NCBI RefSeq assembly: GCF_030246905.1
Contig: NZ_CP126741.1
Span: forward strand, 1,922,001-1,986,000
DNA length: 64,000 nt
Reading direction: 5' to 3'
DNA from: Microbacterium sp. zg-Y818
GTDB lineage: Bacteria > Actinomycetota > Actinomycetes > Actinomycetales > Microbacteriaceae
Shown: positions 41,920 through 50,336 of the stretch, one piece after another
Layout: every line of letters starts with the position of its first letter
Numbering within the stretch: position 1 is the stretch's first letter
Position numbers and translations under genes: made by a program
The notes under the pieces: model-generated
Databases searched by the model: none
What the model was told of the DNA's origin: nothing
The model's input: the letters and a program-made list of their open reading frames with translations, nothing else

Positions 41920-42068
41920 CGTCTGCATCTCCGTCACGCGCCCCACACTACGTGACCGACCTGAGCGCGATGAAGGCCTTGCGCCCCGGCACGTCCAGCG
42001 ACTAGGACGGTCGGGCCCTCACCCATCGACAAGGGCCCGCGCCGCGAAGGCCTCCGCCCCCGCGGCCT

Positions 42069-42074
42069 TAGCAT
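42069..42074 (+). promoter_or_regulatory. TANNNT box, predicted leaderless promoter
   Basis: TAGCAT ends 6 bases before the ATG at 42081. Confidence 0.5.
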
Positions 42075-42080
42075 CGGATT

Positions 42081-42746
42081 ATGCCCCTCGCCCTTCTCAC
42101 CGGCGCCGCGCGCGCGAACAGCATCGCCGCCGGTGTCGCACCGCGCCTCGTCGCCGACGGCTGGCACGTGGTCACGAGCGACCTCACGGCCGCGGACTAC
42201 CCAGCGGACCTGTCTGACCCCGCCTCCCCCGCTGCCCTGATCGAAGCCGTGCGAGGCGACCACGGGCCCCTCGATGCCCTGATCCTCAGTCACGCACACG
42301 ATGTCGAATCCGGCATCCTCGACACCACCGCCGACAGCTTCGACCGTCACGTCGCGGTCAACGCCCGCGCGAGCCTGCTGCTGATCGCCGCGTTCGCCCG
42401 TCAGGCACCTCCCGCCGGCGGCGCGATCGTCGCGTTCACGAGCGACCACACCACCGGCAACCTCCCCTACGGCGCCTCCAAAGGGGCCCTCGACCGCATC
42501 GTCATCTCCGCGGCCCGCGAGCTGGGTCCCCGCGGCATCTCGGCGAACGTCGTCAACCCGGGCCCGATCGACACCGGCTGGATGGACGACGAGACGCGCA
42601 CCGCCCTCACCGGGATGCACCCGCTCGGGCGCATGGGCACGCCCCGCGACATCGGCGGGGTGGTCGCGTTCCTGCTGTCGCCCGAGGGCCGCTGGGTGAC
42701 CGGGCAGCTGCTGCACACCGACGGCGGGTTCTCGGCCCGCTTCTGA
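42081..42746 (+). CDS. Short-chain dehydrogenase/reductase
   Basis: The 221-aa product is a classical SDR of slightly short length: nucleotide-binding LLTGAARANSIAAGV (a variant of TGxxxGxG), the NARASLLL helix, catalytic Tyr/Lys in YGASKGAL and the C-terminal GQLLHTDGGFSA. The glycine motif is loosened (TGAARANS), as in enoyl-ACP-reductase-like SDRs. It should oxidise or reduce an alcohol/ketone with NAD(P)H; the substrate is unknown. It stands alone with a leaderless-type promoter. Confidence 0.85.
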   Translation: MPLALLTGAARANSIAAGVAPRLVADGWHVVTSDLTAADYPADLSDPASPAALIEAVRGDHGPLDALILSHAHDVESGILDTTADSFDRHVAVNARASLLLIAAFARQAPPAGGAIVAFTSDHTTGNLPYGASKGALDRIVISAARELGPRGISANVVNPGPIDTGWMDDETRTALTGMHPLGRMGTPRDIGGVVAFLLSPEGRWVTGQLLHTDGGFSARF

Positions 42747-42755
42747 TCCGCGGCC

Positions 42756-43046
42756 TCAGGGATGCGGGTTCGTCGCCGCTCCGTCGAGCCACAGCATGTC
42801 GGTGGGGTCGGTGTGCGTGCCGCCGCTGCCGACGTGCTTCGCGCTGATCTGGGGCCCCTTCGTGATGACGTGGACCATCGCCATGGCGTGTCCACGGCCG
42901 ACGCCGTAGTCCTCGGCGAGCCACTGCACGAGGGGAGCGGCAGGGGTCGACGAATCGAAACCCTTCTCCGCGGCGATATCCACCAGCTGGCGCGGGGTGA
43001 GCCCGGTCTTCTTCTCGACGGCGTCGAGGTACGCCTGGAAAGACAT
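42756..43046 (-). CDS. DUF4287-family protein
   Basis: ATG at 43046 follows AAGGAG by 5 bases. The 96-aa product opens SFQAYLDAVEKKTGLTPRQL, the DUF4287 signature, then KGFDSSTPAAPLVQWLAEDYGVGRGHAMAMVHVI, resembling the DNA-binding helix region of that family. The function of DUF4287 is unknown. It lies 10 bases downstream of the cupin gene and is probably co-transcribed with it. Confidence 0.82.
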   Translation of the reverse strand: MSFQAYLDAVEKKTGLTPRQLVDIAAEKGFDSSTPAAPLVQWLAEDYGVGRGHAMAMVHVITKGPQISAKHVGSGGTHTDPTDMLWLDGAATNPHP

Positions 43047-43056
43047 GTGCACTCCT

Positions 43057-43437
43057 TCAGTCGGTCAGCGAGGGGATGTCGAGGGTGCCGCGGGAATCCC
43101 ACCACTCCTGGATGATCACCGGCGACGCGTGCATGCAGACGATCCGCAGCCCCGATGTGCCGCAGTTGACGAAGCGATGCCAGGTCCACAGCGGCGCGGT
43201 GACGGTGTCCCCGGCCGTCGCCCGCAAGACGCGATCGCCGATCGTCACCTCAGCCTCACCTTCCAGCACGATCCACGTCTCGGTGTACGGATGCCGGTGC
43301 AGCTCCGGGCCCTGACCGGGGTCGTTGTCGACGAAGAAGTACGACAGGCCGGCGCCGTGCTCGCGCCCGACGAACCGGCGGGTGCGGCCGCTGCCGATTC
43401 GCAGCGCCTCCGCGGGGATCGGCTGCACGTCGTCCAT
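43057..43437 (-). CDS. Cupin-domain protein
   Basis: The 126-aa product is a single cupin barrel: motif 1 contains GPELHRHPYTETWIVLEG with the two His and Glu metal ligands, and motif 2 APLWTWHRFVNCG supplies another His. Single-domain cupins may be dioxygenases, isomerases or sugar sensors. It faces a divergent VOC-family gene across a 186-base gap that contains a perfect dyad (43547-43561). It ends with GTLDIPSLTD, followed by the DUF4287 gene. Confidence 0.85.
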   Translation of the reverse strand: MDDVQPIPAEALRIGSGRTRRFVGREHGAGLSYFFVDNDPGQGPELHRHPYTETWIVLEGEAEVTIGDRVLRATAGDTVTAPLWTWHRFVNCGTSGLRIVCMHASPVIIQEWWDSRGTLDIPSLTD

Positions 43438-43546
43438 CGTTCCCTCCCCAGCGTCGTCGCTGCTCCAAGCGTGACACGCGCTGCCCCTCGACCCAAGACC
43501 CGATCCCCTCGGGCCCACGAACACTCCGACCACGCCCGCCAACCGA

Positions 43547-43561
43547 GGACACGACGTGTCC
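43547..43561. promoter_or_regulatory. Palindrome between divergent cupin and VOC genes
   Basis: GGACACGACGTGTCC is a perfect 7-1-7 inverted repeat in the shared promoter region of the cupin gene (minus) and VOC gene (plus). It is a candidate operator; no regulator is encoded beside it. Confidence 0.45.
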
Positions 43562-43623
43562 GCGTTGCCGCGTACCGTCAGCGATACAGCGATCCCGCCG
43601 GGATCCCAGGCTGAGGAAACGCC

Positions 43624-43995
43624 ATGGACTGGAAGATCGAGCTCATTTTCGTTCCGGTGACGGACGTCGACCGCGCGAAGGAGTTCTACACGAGGATCGG
43701 CTTCACCGCCGATCACGACCAGGTCCCGTACGAGGGTCTGCGGTTCGTGCAGCTGACCCCGCCCGGGTCGGCGTGCTCGATCGCGTTCGGCACCGGGCTG
43801 GGCTCCCGGATGCGACCGGGCAGCCAGGACTCCATTCAGGTCGTCGTGCCGGATGCCGATGCCGCGCTGGCCCAGCTGCGCACTGCGGGGGTCGAGGCCC
43901 AGGGTGTCGACGAGCAGGCGTGGGGACGGTTCGTGACCTTCGATGACCCGGATGGCAACACCTGGACGCTGCAGCAGCTGCCGTTCCGCGACTGA
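43624..43995 (+). CDS. VOC (glyoxalase/bleomycin-resistance) superfamily protein
   Basis: The 123-aa product has the paired beta-alpha-beta modules of the VOC fold: IFVPVTDVDRAKEFYTRIGF, then PGSQDSIQVVVPDADAALAQL and FVTFDDPDGNTWTLQQLPF. Metal-binding candidates are the Gln/His/Glu-type positions of this fold, only partly visible here. ATG follows GAGGAAACGCC. Reaction unknown: lyase, dioxygenase or drug-binding roles all occur in the family. Confidence 0.85.
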   Translation: MDWKIELIFVPVTDVDRAKEFYTRIGFTADHDQVPYEGLRFVQLTPPGSACSIAFGTGLGSRMRPGSQDSIQVVVPDADAALAQLRTAGVEAQGVDEQAWGRFVTFDDPDGNTWTLQQLPFRD

Positions 43996-44027
43996 CCTCC
44001 GCGACTGCCCGCCCGCACCCTGGCCGA

Positions 44028-45566
44028 CTACCGCAGCAGTCCGCGCAGCGTCTGGATCGTGTCGGCATCCTCTGCCCGCTTGTCGTCGCGGTACGCCTTC
44101 ACGCGCGCAAACCGCAGCGCGATGCCCCCGGGATACCGCGGCGACCGCTGCACGCCGTCGATCGCGATCTCCACGACCGTGACCGGCTTCAGCCACAGCG
44201 TGCCGGGCGTGCGGTGGGTGCCGGGCGTGCGGTGGGTGGCGATCGTCGGGAAGTGCGCGGTCTGCCAGCGCAGCGTGGCATCCGTCAGCCCTTTGAAGGT
44301 CTTGCCGACCATGACGAATCCGCCGGGCTCGCCGAACTCGCCGACGGGGTCGAGGGCGCCGAGGTGGATGTTCGAGAGCATGCCCGCGCGGCGGCCCGAC
44401 CCCGCCTCGACGGCCAGCACCACGAGGTCAAAGGTGTGGACGGGCTTGACCTTGATCCAGCTCGCCCCGCGGCGGCCGGCTGCATAGGTCGAGTCGATCG
44501 CCTTGACGACGACGCCCTCGTGGCCGGCGGCGAGGGCATCGCGGCTCACCCGTTCGGCTACCTCGGGAACGGCCGTGACCTCGCCGCGGACGCGATGGTC
44601 CGGCGCGATCCGGGCGAGTGCGGCCATACGGGTGCGAAGCGGCTCATCGATCAGATCCCGACCGTCCAGGTGCAGCACGTCGAAGAACCACGGATGCAGC
44701 ACGAGTTCGCGCGCCGCCTCGGCACCGAACCGCGCCATCGTCTCCTGGAACGGTCGCGGGGCCTCGTTCTCATCGAGCGCGAGGGTCTCGCCGTCGAGCA
44801 CCACGTCGCGCACCGGCATCGCCCGCACGATGTCGACGATCTCGGGGAGGCGCTGGGTGATGTCGGCGAGGTTGCGGGTGAAGATGCGCACGTCGTCGCC
44901 CCTGCGGTGCACCTGGATGCGTGCACCGTCGAGCTTGTACTCCACCGATGCCTCGCCCACGGTCGCCAGCGCCTCCGCGGCCGTGGCAGCAGTGCTGGCG
45001 AGCATCGGCAGCACGGCACGTCCGACGACCAGGCCCGTTTCCGCCAGATCGGCCTCGGTGCCGTGCAGCGCGATGCGTGCGGTCTCGCCGAGGTCGCCGG
45101 AGAGCATGGCCGCGCGCCGCACCGTGGCGATGGGCCGCTCCGCAGCCTCGGCGATCGCGTCGGTGATCACTCCCTCGAGTGCGCCGGTGCGCATCTCCCC
45201 GACCATGGCTCTGCGGAGGAAGTCCTGTTCCCGTGCGGTGGCACGGCCGAGCATTCCGGTGAGCGTCGACGAGCGACGTGTGGCCGAGCCCTGACCGGAT
45301 GCCGACGCCAGCGCGTCGAGCGCCCTGTCGACGTCGGCGATCGTCAGCGTGGGCTCCCCCGCCGGCTCACCCACGATGGCGGCGAGACCACGCCACCCGA
45401 CACCGATGCGTCCCTGGCGCGGCTTGCCCAGCAGCAGGCCCAGCGCCGGGGCGAGGTCGTCCGGGTCCAGGCGCTGCAGCAGCGCGGCCAGCGCATCGAC
45501 TTTCGCCCGCCGCGATCGCGTGGACGTCACGGCATCCGCGGTGTCGACCAGCTCGGCGAGCAGCAT
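44028..45566 (-). CDS. ATP-dependent DNA ligase
   Basis: The 512-aa product is an archaeal/eukaryal-type DNA ligase like mycobacterial LigB. An N-terminal helical DNA-binding domain precedes the adenylation domain with motif I EYKLDGARIQVHR (adenylated Lys at about 211), then motif III DVVLDGE and motif IV EGVVVKAID, and a C-terminal OB fold with WIKVKP. It seals nicks using ATP and is probably a repair enzyme additional to the NAD-dependent ligase. Near the C-terminus two identical THRTPG units are inserted before LWLKPVTVVEIA. Confidence 0.92.
   Translation of the reverse strand: MLLAELVDTADAVTSTRSRRAKVDALAALLQRLDPDDLAPALGLLLGKPRQGRIGVGWRGLAAIVGEPAGEPTLTIADVDRALDALASASGQGSATRRSSTLTGMLGRATAREQDFLRRAMVGEMRTGALEGVITDAIAEAAERPIATVRRAAMLSGDLGETARIALHGTEADLAETGLVVGRAVLPMLASTAATAAEALATVGEASVEYKLDGARIQVHRRGDDVRIFTRNLADITQRLPEIVDIVRAMPVRDVVLDGETLALDENEAPRPFQETMARFGAEAARELVLHPWFFDVLHLDGRDLIDEPLRTRMAALARIAPDHRVRGEVTAVPEVAERVSRDALAAGHEGVVVKAIDSTYAAGRRGASWIKVKPVHTFDLVVLAVEAGSGRRAGMLSNIHLGALDPVGEFGEPGGFVMVGKTFKGLTDATLRWQTAHFPTIATHRTPGTHRTPGTLWLKPVTVVEIAIDGVQRSPRYPGGIALRFARVKAYRDDKRAEDADTIQTLRGLLR
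44200..44235 (-). repeat. 18-bp coding tandem duplication in the DNA ligase gene
   Basis: GTGCCGGGCGTGCGGTGG is repeated exactly twice (44200-44217, 44218-44235) and encodes two THRTPG units in the OB-fold part of the ligase. Probably a slippage duplication. Confidence 0.8.
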
Positions 45567-45635
45567 GCGGTCAGTCTGCCACCGGCATCCGACGCCCGCG
45601 GCGTGCGGCGTGATCGCGACGCGGGCGTCGCGATG

Positions 45636-46829
45636 TCAACGCGTGACCGGGGCCGCACCCGCCACGAGAGGGCACCGCGTGCCGGTGAAGATGCTCGCTG
45701 CGCACAGGTTGCAGTGGATGCAGGCCGAGCGGGCGCCTGCGTCGCGCTCCAGGCGCCGGATGAGATCGGGCTCGCGCAGCAGCGCCCGAGCCATCGCGAC
45801 GTACTCGAATCCGTCGCGCATCGCCGACCGCATCGCGTCGAGGTCCGTGATGCCGCCGAGCAGCACCAGCGGCATCGAGACCGCCTCACGGAACTGCCGC
45901 GCGTAGTCGAGGAAGTACATCGGCTCGTAGGGGTACTTCTGGAACACCGCCCACCCGAACATCTTCATGCCGAACTTGATGATCGGCTTCTGCGTCGCCG
46001 CCATCTCCGCGGCCGGGATGTCGCCGCGGAAGAGGTACATCGGGTTCAGCAGCGACGAACCTCCGGTGAGTTCGAGCGCGTCGAGGTGGCCGTCCGCCTC
46101 GACGAGGCGGGCGAATGCGAGGGATTCGTCCAGCCACAGGCCACCGCGCACCCCGTCTGCCATGTTGGTCTTGGCCAGGACCGCGATCTGACCGTCTGCG
46201 GCCTCCCGCACCGCCTCGAGGATCATGCGGGGGAAGCGTGCCCGGTTCTCGAGCGACCCGCCCCACTCGTCCTTGCGCTTGTTGATGTTCGGGCTGAGGA
46301 ACGAGCTCGCCAGGTAGTTGTGCCCGACGTGCACCTCGACCGCGTCGAACCCCACGTCGATCGCATAGCGCGTGGCCTCCGCGTGCTGCCTCACGATGCG
46401 CCGGATGTCGTCCGAAGTCGCCTTGCGGTCGATCCCCATGGCCAGCGCGTTCGGGCGCCTCGACGGCGCGAGCGACGGCAGGCCGGTGGAGCGGGAGTTC
46501 GCGACGGGGCCGGCGTGGCCGATCTGGGCCGACACCTTCGCGCCGGTCGCGTGCACCGCGTCGGTGAGTTCACGCAGGCCCGCGAGCGCCTCGGGTCGCC
46601 AATAGACCTGACCGAACTCCGTGCGTCCCTCGGGTGCGACGGCCAGGTAGGCGACGGTCGTCATGCCGACGCCGCCCTCGCCGACCTTCACGTGGAAGTC
46701 GATGAGACGGTCCGTCACCAGCGCGCCGGGTGTCACGCCCTCGAAGGTCGCGGACTTGATGACGCGGTTGCGCAGCGTGATCGGACCGAGCTGCGCCGGT
46801 GCAAGCGGGTCGGGGATGTTCTGGGTCAT
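45636..46829 (-). CDS. NADH:flavin oxidoreductase of the old yellow enzyme family
   Basis: The 397-aa product is a single TIM-barrel OYE: AQLGPITLRNRVIKSATFEG, VSAQIGHAGPVANS, the active-site VHVGHNYLASSFLSPNINKRKDEWGG and ENRARFPRMIL. The C-terminal CIHCNLCAASIFTGTRC could bind an iron-sulfur cluster as in 2,4-dienoyl-CoA reductases, but the FAD/NAD module of those enzymes is missing. It should reduce the C=C bond of unsaturated ketones or thioesters. Start overlaps the TetR stop, so the two are one operon at the edge of the catabolic island. Confidence 0.9.
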   Translation of the reverse strand: MTQNIPDPLAPAQLGPITLRNRVIKSATFEGVTPGALVTDRLIDFHVKVGEGGVGMTTVAYLAVAPEGRTEFGQVYWRPEALAGLRELTDAVHATGAKVSAQIGHAGPVANSRSTGLPSLAPSRRPNALAMGIDRKATSDDIRRIVRQHAEATRYAIDVGFDAVEVHVGHNYLASSFLSPNINKRKDEWGGSLENRARFPRMILEAVREAADGQIAVLAKTNMADGVRGGLWLDESLAFARLVEADGHLDALELTGGSSLLNPMYLFRGDIPAAEMAATQKPIIKFGMKMFGWAVFQKYPYEPMYFLDYARQFREAVSMPLVLLGGITDLDAMRSAMRDGFEYVAMARALLREPDLIRRLERDAGARSACIHCNLCAASIFTGTRCPLVAGAAPVTR

Positions 46830-47512
46830 GGCTTGTTCTCCTGTGTTCGGGTGTCGACACCGTCTTCACCGACGGGGCCGGGCTCGGGATGTCCGCCGTC
46901 TGCGGCGGTGGGGATGGAGACGTCGAGCCAGCCGAGCACGCGGTCGACGGCACGATCGGGGTCTTCGCGTGCGCCTTCTTCGACCCAAGCGCCGAGCGCG
47001 GCGAAGGTGGCGGACTGGAAGGCCGTCGCGAGCGCCCGGCAGGTCGCGGGAGGCGCCTCGGGGTGGCGGTGGGCGATGAACACGGCGATCGCCACGGTCC
47101 AGGGCGCGTAGGCACGGGGAGCGGCGACCATCAGATCCGGCTCGTTCGCGACGACGGCCAACCAGTCGGGTGCCACCCGGAAGACCTGCTCGGAGTGCGT
47201 AACCGAGTCGACGATGGCGCGCCGGAGGGCTTCGCCGGTGGGCACATCGTCCGGCATCGCCGCGAGGCTAATGGCGAGGCGTTGGGCCGCGGCATCCACC
47301 CCCGTCCACGGGATCTCGGCGCGACTGCCGAAGTGGCGCATCAGGGTGCGGACGCTGACACCGGTGACCTCGGCGATGTCCTTCCACCCGGTCGTCCGGA
47401 AGCCGCGCTCGCGCCACAGGGCGATCGCGGCCTCGGCGATGCGCTCTGCGTCGATCACGCTCGGCCTCCCTCGGCCGCGGAAGCTCGCTTCGTCGGCGAT
47501 CTCCTCGGACAT
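46826..47512 (-). CDS. TetR-family transcriptional regulator
   Basis: ATG at 47512 gives 228 aa. After a short acidic tail, the N-terminus has RGRPSVIDAERIAEAAIALWRERGFRTTGWKDIAEVTGVSVRTLMRHFGSRAEI, a classical TetR helix-turn-helix. The C-terminal ligand domain is unrecognised. It is co-transcribed with an OYE-family enzyme and divergent from an SDR gene. The 78-base shared promoter contains a 16-bp palindrome (47558-47573) that could be its operator. It likely senses a substrate or intermediate of the island. Confidence 0.88.
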   Translation of the reverse strand: MSEEIADEASFRGRGRPSVIDAERIAEAAIALWRERGFRTTGWKDIAEVTGVSVRTLMRHFGSRAEIPWTGVDAAAQRLAISLAAMPDDVPTGEALRRAIVDSVTHSEQVFRVAPDWLAVVANEPDLMVAAPRAYAPWTVAIAVFIAHRHPEAPPATCRALATAFQSATFAALGAWVEEGAREDPDRAVDRVLGWLDVSIPTAADGGHPEPGPVGEDGVDTRTQENKP

Positions 47513-47557
47513 GTGGCCTAGTCGACCATTTTTGGCATAACGTGTCAATAAACAGGC

Positions 47558-47573
47558 GTCGACGGCCGTCGAC
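47558..47573. promoter_or_regulatory. Palindromic candidate operator in the tetR/SDR intergenic region
   Basis: GTCGACGGCCGTCGAC is a perfect 16-bp palindrome 17 bases before the ATG of the SDR gene. A second GTCGAC lies at 47521-47526. The A+T-rich stretch between them (with TTGACA on the minus strand at 47548-47543) probably holds the divergent promoters. Confidence 0.55.
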
Positions 47574-47590
47574 AGATGGGAGGCGTCGCG

Positions 47591-48445
47591 ATGGGCGTTT
47601 ACGCGGTCACCGGTTCAGCATCGGGCATGGGCGCCGAGGTCGCCGAGAAGCTGCGATCGCAGGGGCACACCGTCATCGGCGTCGACATCAAGTCGGCCGA
47701 CATCGTGGCGGATCTCTCGACTCCGCAGGGCCGCAAGGCGGCCGTCGACGGGGTCTTGGCCGCGTCGGGCGGCACGCTCGACGGCGCCGTCCTGGCGGCG
47801 GGTCTGGGCCCCGCTCCCGGCGCCGAACGTCCGCGACTGATCGTGGAGGTGAACTACTTCGGCGTCGTCGAACTGCTCGACGGCTGGCACGACGCGCTGG
47901 CGAAGGCTGATCGCGCCAAGGTCGTGGTCTTCTCCTCCAACGCGACCACCACGACGCCGGCGGTTCCCGGGCGCGCGATCCGGGCGATGCTCGCCGGCTC
48001 ACCGGAGAAGGCCGTCAAAGCCACCCGGATCTTCGGGAAGAACGCCCCGGCGATGGCCTACGGCGCCTCCAAGATCGCGGTGAGCCGCTGGGTGCGCCGC
48101 CAGGCCGTGACCGCCCGCTGGGCCGGGGCCGGCATCCGCCTCAACGCTCTCGCGCCCGGCGCGATCCTCACGCCGCTCCTCGAGAAGCAGCTGGCGACAC
48201 CCGCCGAGGCGAAGGCCATCCGCGCGTTCCCCGTGCCGATCGGCGGCTTCGGCGCCGCCGGCCAGCTCGCCGATTGGGTGGTCTTCATGCTCTCGGACGC
48301 TGCGGACTTCCTCTGCGGCAGCATCGTCTTCGTCGACGGCGGGTCCGACGCCTGGTTCCGGGCAGACGACTGGCCGCGGGCTGTCCCCGCGCGGCGTGTG
48401 CCCTGGTACCTCAAGCGCATGCGGGCGTTCGCCGAGCGAGTGTGA
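47591..48445 (+). CDS. SDR oxidoreductase, 3-alpha-hydroxysteroid dehydrogenase-like
   Basis: ATG at 47591 has GGGAGG 8 bases upstream; ATG at 47576 is upstream but has no ribosome site. The 284-aa product has YAVTGSASGMGAEVAEKL, the short IKSADIVADLSTPQGRKAAV segment, DGAVLAAGLGP, VNYFG and the catalytic YGASKIA. This pattern resembles bacterial 3-alpha-hydroxysteroid/carbonyl dehydrogenases. It would interconvert an alicyclic or steroid-like alcohol and ketone. A quinone-reductase gene follows 35 bases on. Confidence 0.85.
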   Translation: MGVYAVTGSASGMGAEVAEKLRSQGHTVIGVDIKSADIVADLSTPQGRKAAVDGVLAASGGTLDGAVLAAGLGPAPGAERPRLIVEVNYFGVVELLDGWHDALAKADRAKVVVFSSNATTTTPAVPGRAIRAMLAGSPEKAVKATRIFGKNAPAMAYGASKIAVSRWVRRQAVTARWAGAGIRLNALAPGAILTPLLEKQLATPAEAKAIRAFPVPIGGFGAAGQLADWVVFMLSDAADFLCGSIVFVDGGSDAWFRADDWPRAVPARRVPWYLKRMRAFAERV

Positions 48446-48480
48446 CCGACTGTGCACGGTCGTGCGACGAGAATGAACGA

Positions 48481-49473
48481 ATGCCACTACCTCGCCTGAT
48501 GCAGGCCGTCCGCAACGTCGACAACACCGGACCTGCGGGACTGCAGGTGACGGAGGTTCCCGTCCCCGCACCCGCCGCCGATCAGGCCCTCATCGAGGTG
48601 CACTACGCCGGTGTGACCTTCCCGGACGTCCTCCAGACCCGCGGGGACTACCAACTGCGGATCCCGCTGCCGTTCACCGTGGGCTGCGAGTTCGCGGGCG
48701 TGGTCGTCGCCGCAGGACCGGACGCCGGCGTGGTGCCCGGCCAGCGCGTCGCGGCGATCGGACCTTCCGGTGCATTCGCGGAGTACGCACTCGTCGGCAG
48801 CAGGCAAGTGCTGCCGCTTCCCGATGAGCTCTCGTTCGAGGATGCCGCGGCGTTGCCGATGAACGTGCTCACCGCGGACTTCGCCCTGACTCATCGGGGC
48901 GGCCTCCTGGCCGGGGAGTGCGTCCTCGTGCACGGTGCGGCCGGCGGCCTCGGCACCGCGCTCGTGCAGCGGGCGAAGCTCGCATCGGCCCGGGTGATCG
49001 CGGTCGTCTCCTCAGCGGAGAAGGCCGCCGTGGCGCGCGCCGCCGGCGCCGACGAGACGATCGTCCCCGAGGGGTTCCTTCAGACGGTCCGTGAGCTCAC
49101 CGACGGTCGGGGCGTCGATATCGTGGCGGATCCCGTCGGCGGAGACCGTTTCACCGACTCCCTGCGCTGCCTCGCCACCAACGGGCGTCTGCTCGTGCTC
49201 GGATTCACCGGACGCAGCATCCCTGAGGTCAAGGTGAACCGGCTGCTGCTGACGAACACTGCGGTCATCGGCGTCGCGTGGGGCGGGCTCATGGCGACCG
49301 GCGCCATCTCGCCGCGCGACCAGTGGGAGTCGCTGGGCGACGCGGTCGGCGCGGGGACATTCCGCCCGCCGTCGGCGACCGTTCATGCGCTCGCCGACGC
49401 GCCCGCGGCGATCGCCAGCCTCGACGATCGCAGCGCTGTGGGCAAGCTCATCATCCGGATGCGGGAGGCCTGA
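48481..49473 (+). CDS. NADPH:quinone oxidoreductase, zeta-crystallin-like
   Basis: ATG at 48481 (ATG 48499 is an alternative) gives 330 aa. Features are the GroES-like half (VHYAGVTFPDVLQTRGDYQ, GCEFAGVVVAAG), the Rossmann motif VLVHGAAGGLGTALVQ, ADPVGGDRF and NGRLLVLGF. No catalytic zinc ligands are seen. It is more like the NADPH-dependent enoyl-thioester/quinone reductases than the paralogue at 18310-19257. Within this island it may reduce an unsaturated intermediate. The stop codon lies in one arm of a perfect hairpin. Confidence 0.88.
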   Translation: MPLPRLMQAVRNVDNTGPAGLQVTEVPVPAPAADQALIEVHYAGVTFPDVLQTRGDYQLRIPLPFTVGCEFAGVVVAAGPDAGVVPGQRVAAIGPSGAFAEYALVGSRQVLPLPDELSFEDAAALPMNVLTADFALTHRGGLLAGECVLVHGAAGGLGTALVQRAKLASARVIAVVSSAEKAAVARAAGADETIVPEGFLQTVRELTDGRGVDIVADPVGGDRFTDSLRCLATNGRLLVLGFTGRSIPEVKVNRLLLTNTAVIGVAWGGLMATGAISPRDQWESLGDAVGAGTFRPPSATVHALADAPAAIASLDDRSAVGKLIIRMREA

Positions 49474-49508
49474 CCGGACGCTTCGCGTGCACCCGAAGCG
49501 TCCGGTCA
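49471..49508. terminator. Bidirectional terminator built from two stop codons
   Basis: A perfect 15-bp stem (49471-49485 with 49494-49508) with an 8-base loop begins with the TGA of the quinone-reductase gene and ends with the complementary TGA of the convergent SDR gene. It serves both strands. Confidence 0.85.
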
Positions 49509-50267
49509 CTTCGGCGCCATCCGGATGGCGCCGTCCAGGCGGATCGTCTCACCGTTGAGGTAGCCGTTCTCCACGATCGACATCACCAGCGCCGCGTACT
49601 CCGCCGGCCGGCCGAGCCGAGGGGGGTAGGGCACCTGCTGACCGAGCGAGTCCTGCGCCGCCTGCGGGAGTCCGGCGAGCATCGGCGTCTCCATGATGCC
49701 CGGCGCGATCGTGCACACACGGATGCCGTAGCGAGCGAGCTCGCGCGCGATCGGCAGGGTCATCGCGTGCACGCCGCCCTTCGACGCGGCGTACGCGGGC
49801 TGGCCGATCTGCCCGTCGAAGGCGGCCACGGACGCAGTGTTGACGATGACGCCACGGCTCCCGTCGGCTTCGGGGTCGGTGGCGGCCATCGCCGCCGCAG
49901 CCTGCGAGAGCACGTTGTAGGTGCCGACGAGGTTGATCTGGACGGTCTTCGCGAAATCCGCGAGCGGTGACGGCTGGCCCTGCCGGTCGAGCACCTTCAC
50001 GGGCGGGGCGATGCCCGCGCAGTTGACGACCACGCGCAGCGGACCGTGGGCCGCAGCCGCCTCCATCGCGATGGCGACCGCAGCGGGGTCGGTGACGTCG
50101 GCGGGTGCGAACACTCCCCCGAGCTCTTGCGCGACCGCCTCGCCCGGCGACGACGGCAGGTCGACGATGACGACCCTCACCCCGGCCGCTGCGAGGCGCT
50201 GCGCCGTGGCGAGACCGAGACCGCTCGCACCCCCGGTGACCAAGGCACTGGAACCGCCGATCGACAT
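49506..50267 (-). CDS. SDR of the 3-hydroxyacyl-CoA dehydrogenase type II (HSD10-like) branch
   Basis: The 253-aa product has [57 protein letters not shown], the catalytic YAASKGG and [12 protein letters not shown], all typical of HSD10-like 3-hydroxyacyl-CoA dehydrogenases. It would oxidise a 3-hydroxyacyl-CoA to the 3-keto form with NAD+. Start ATG follows GAAGGAGAGCAC. It is transcribed away from the enoyl-CoA hydratase gene, fitting the next step of beta-oxidation. Confidence 0.88.
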   Translation of the reverse strand: MSIGGSSALVTGGASGLGLATAQRLAAAGVRVVIVDLPSSPGEAVAQELGGVFAPADVTDPAAVAIAMEAAAAHGPLRVVVNCAGIAPPVKVLDRQGQPSPLADFAKTVQINLVGTYNVLSQAAAAMAATDPEADGSRGVIVNTASVAAFDGQIGQPAYAASKGGVHAMTLPIARELARYGIRVCTIAPGIMETPMLAGLPQAAQDSLGQQVPYPPRLGRPAEYAALVMSIVENGYLNGETIRLDGAIRMAPK

Positions 50268-50336
50268 GTGCTCTCCTTCGAGCCGCCAGCACCGGCGGCA
50301 TGACGTATGGGTCGTGCGGTCGCGAGCATATCAAAA

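Noticed and set aside
44214..47111. 965-codon plus-strand open frame over the ligase, OYE and tetR genes
   Set aside because: It spans three well-defined genes on the other strand and their junctions, and encodes nothing recognisable.
48441..48470. TGTGCACGGTC near the quinone reductase gene, resembling half of the LacI operator
   Set aside because: Only one half matches, the other half of the dyad is absent, and it is not placed on a recognisable promoter; probably chance.
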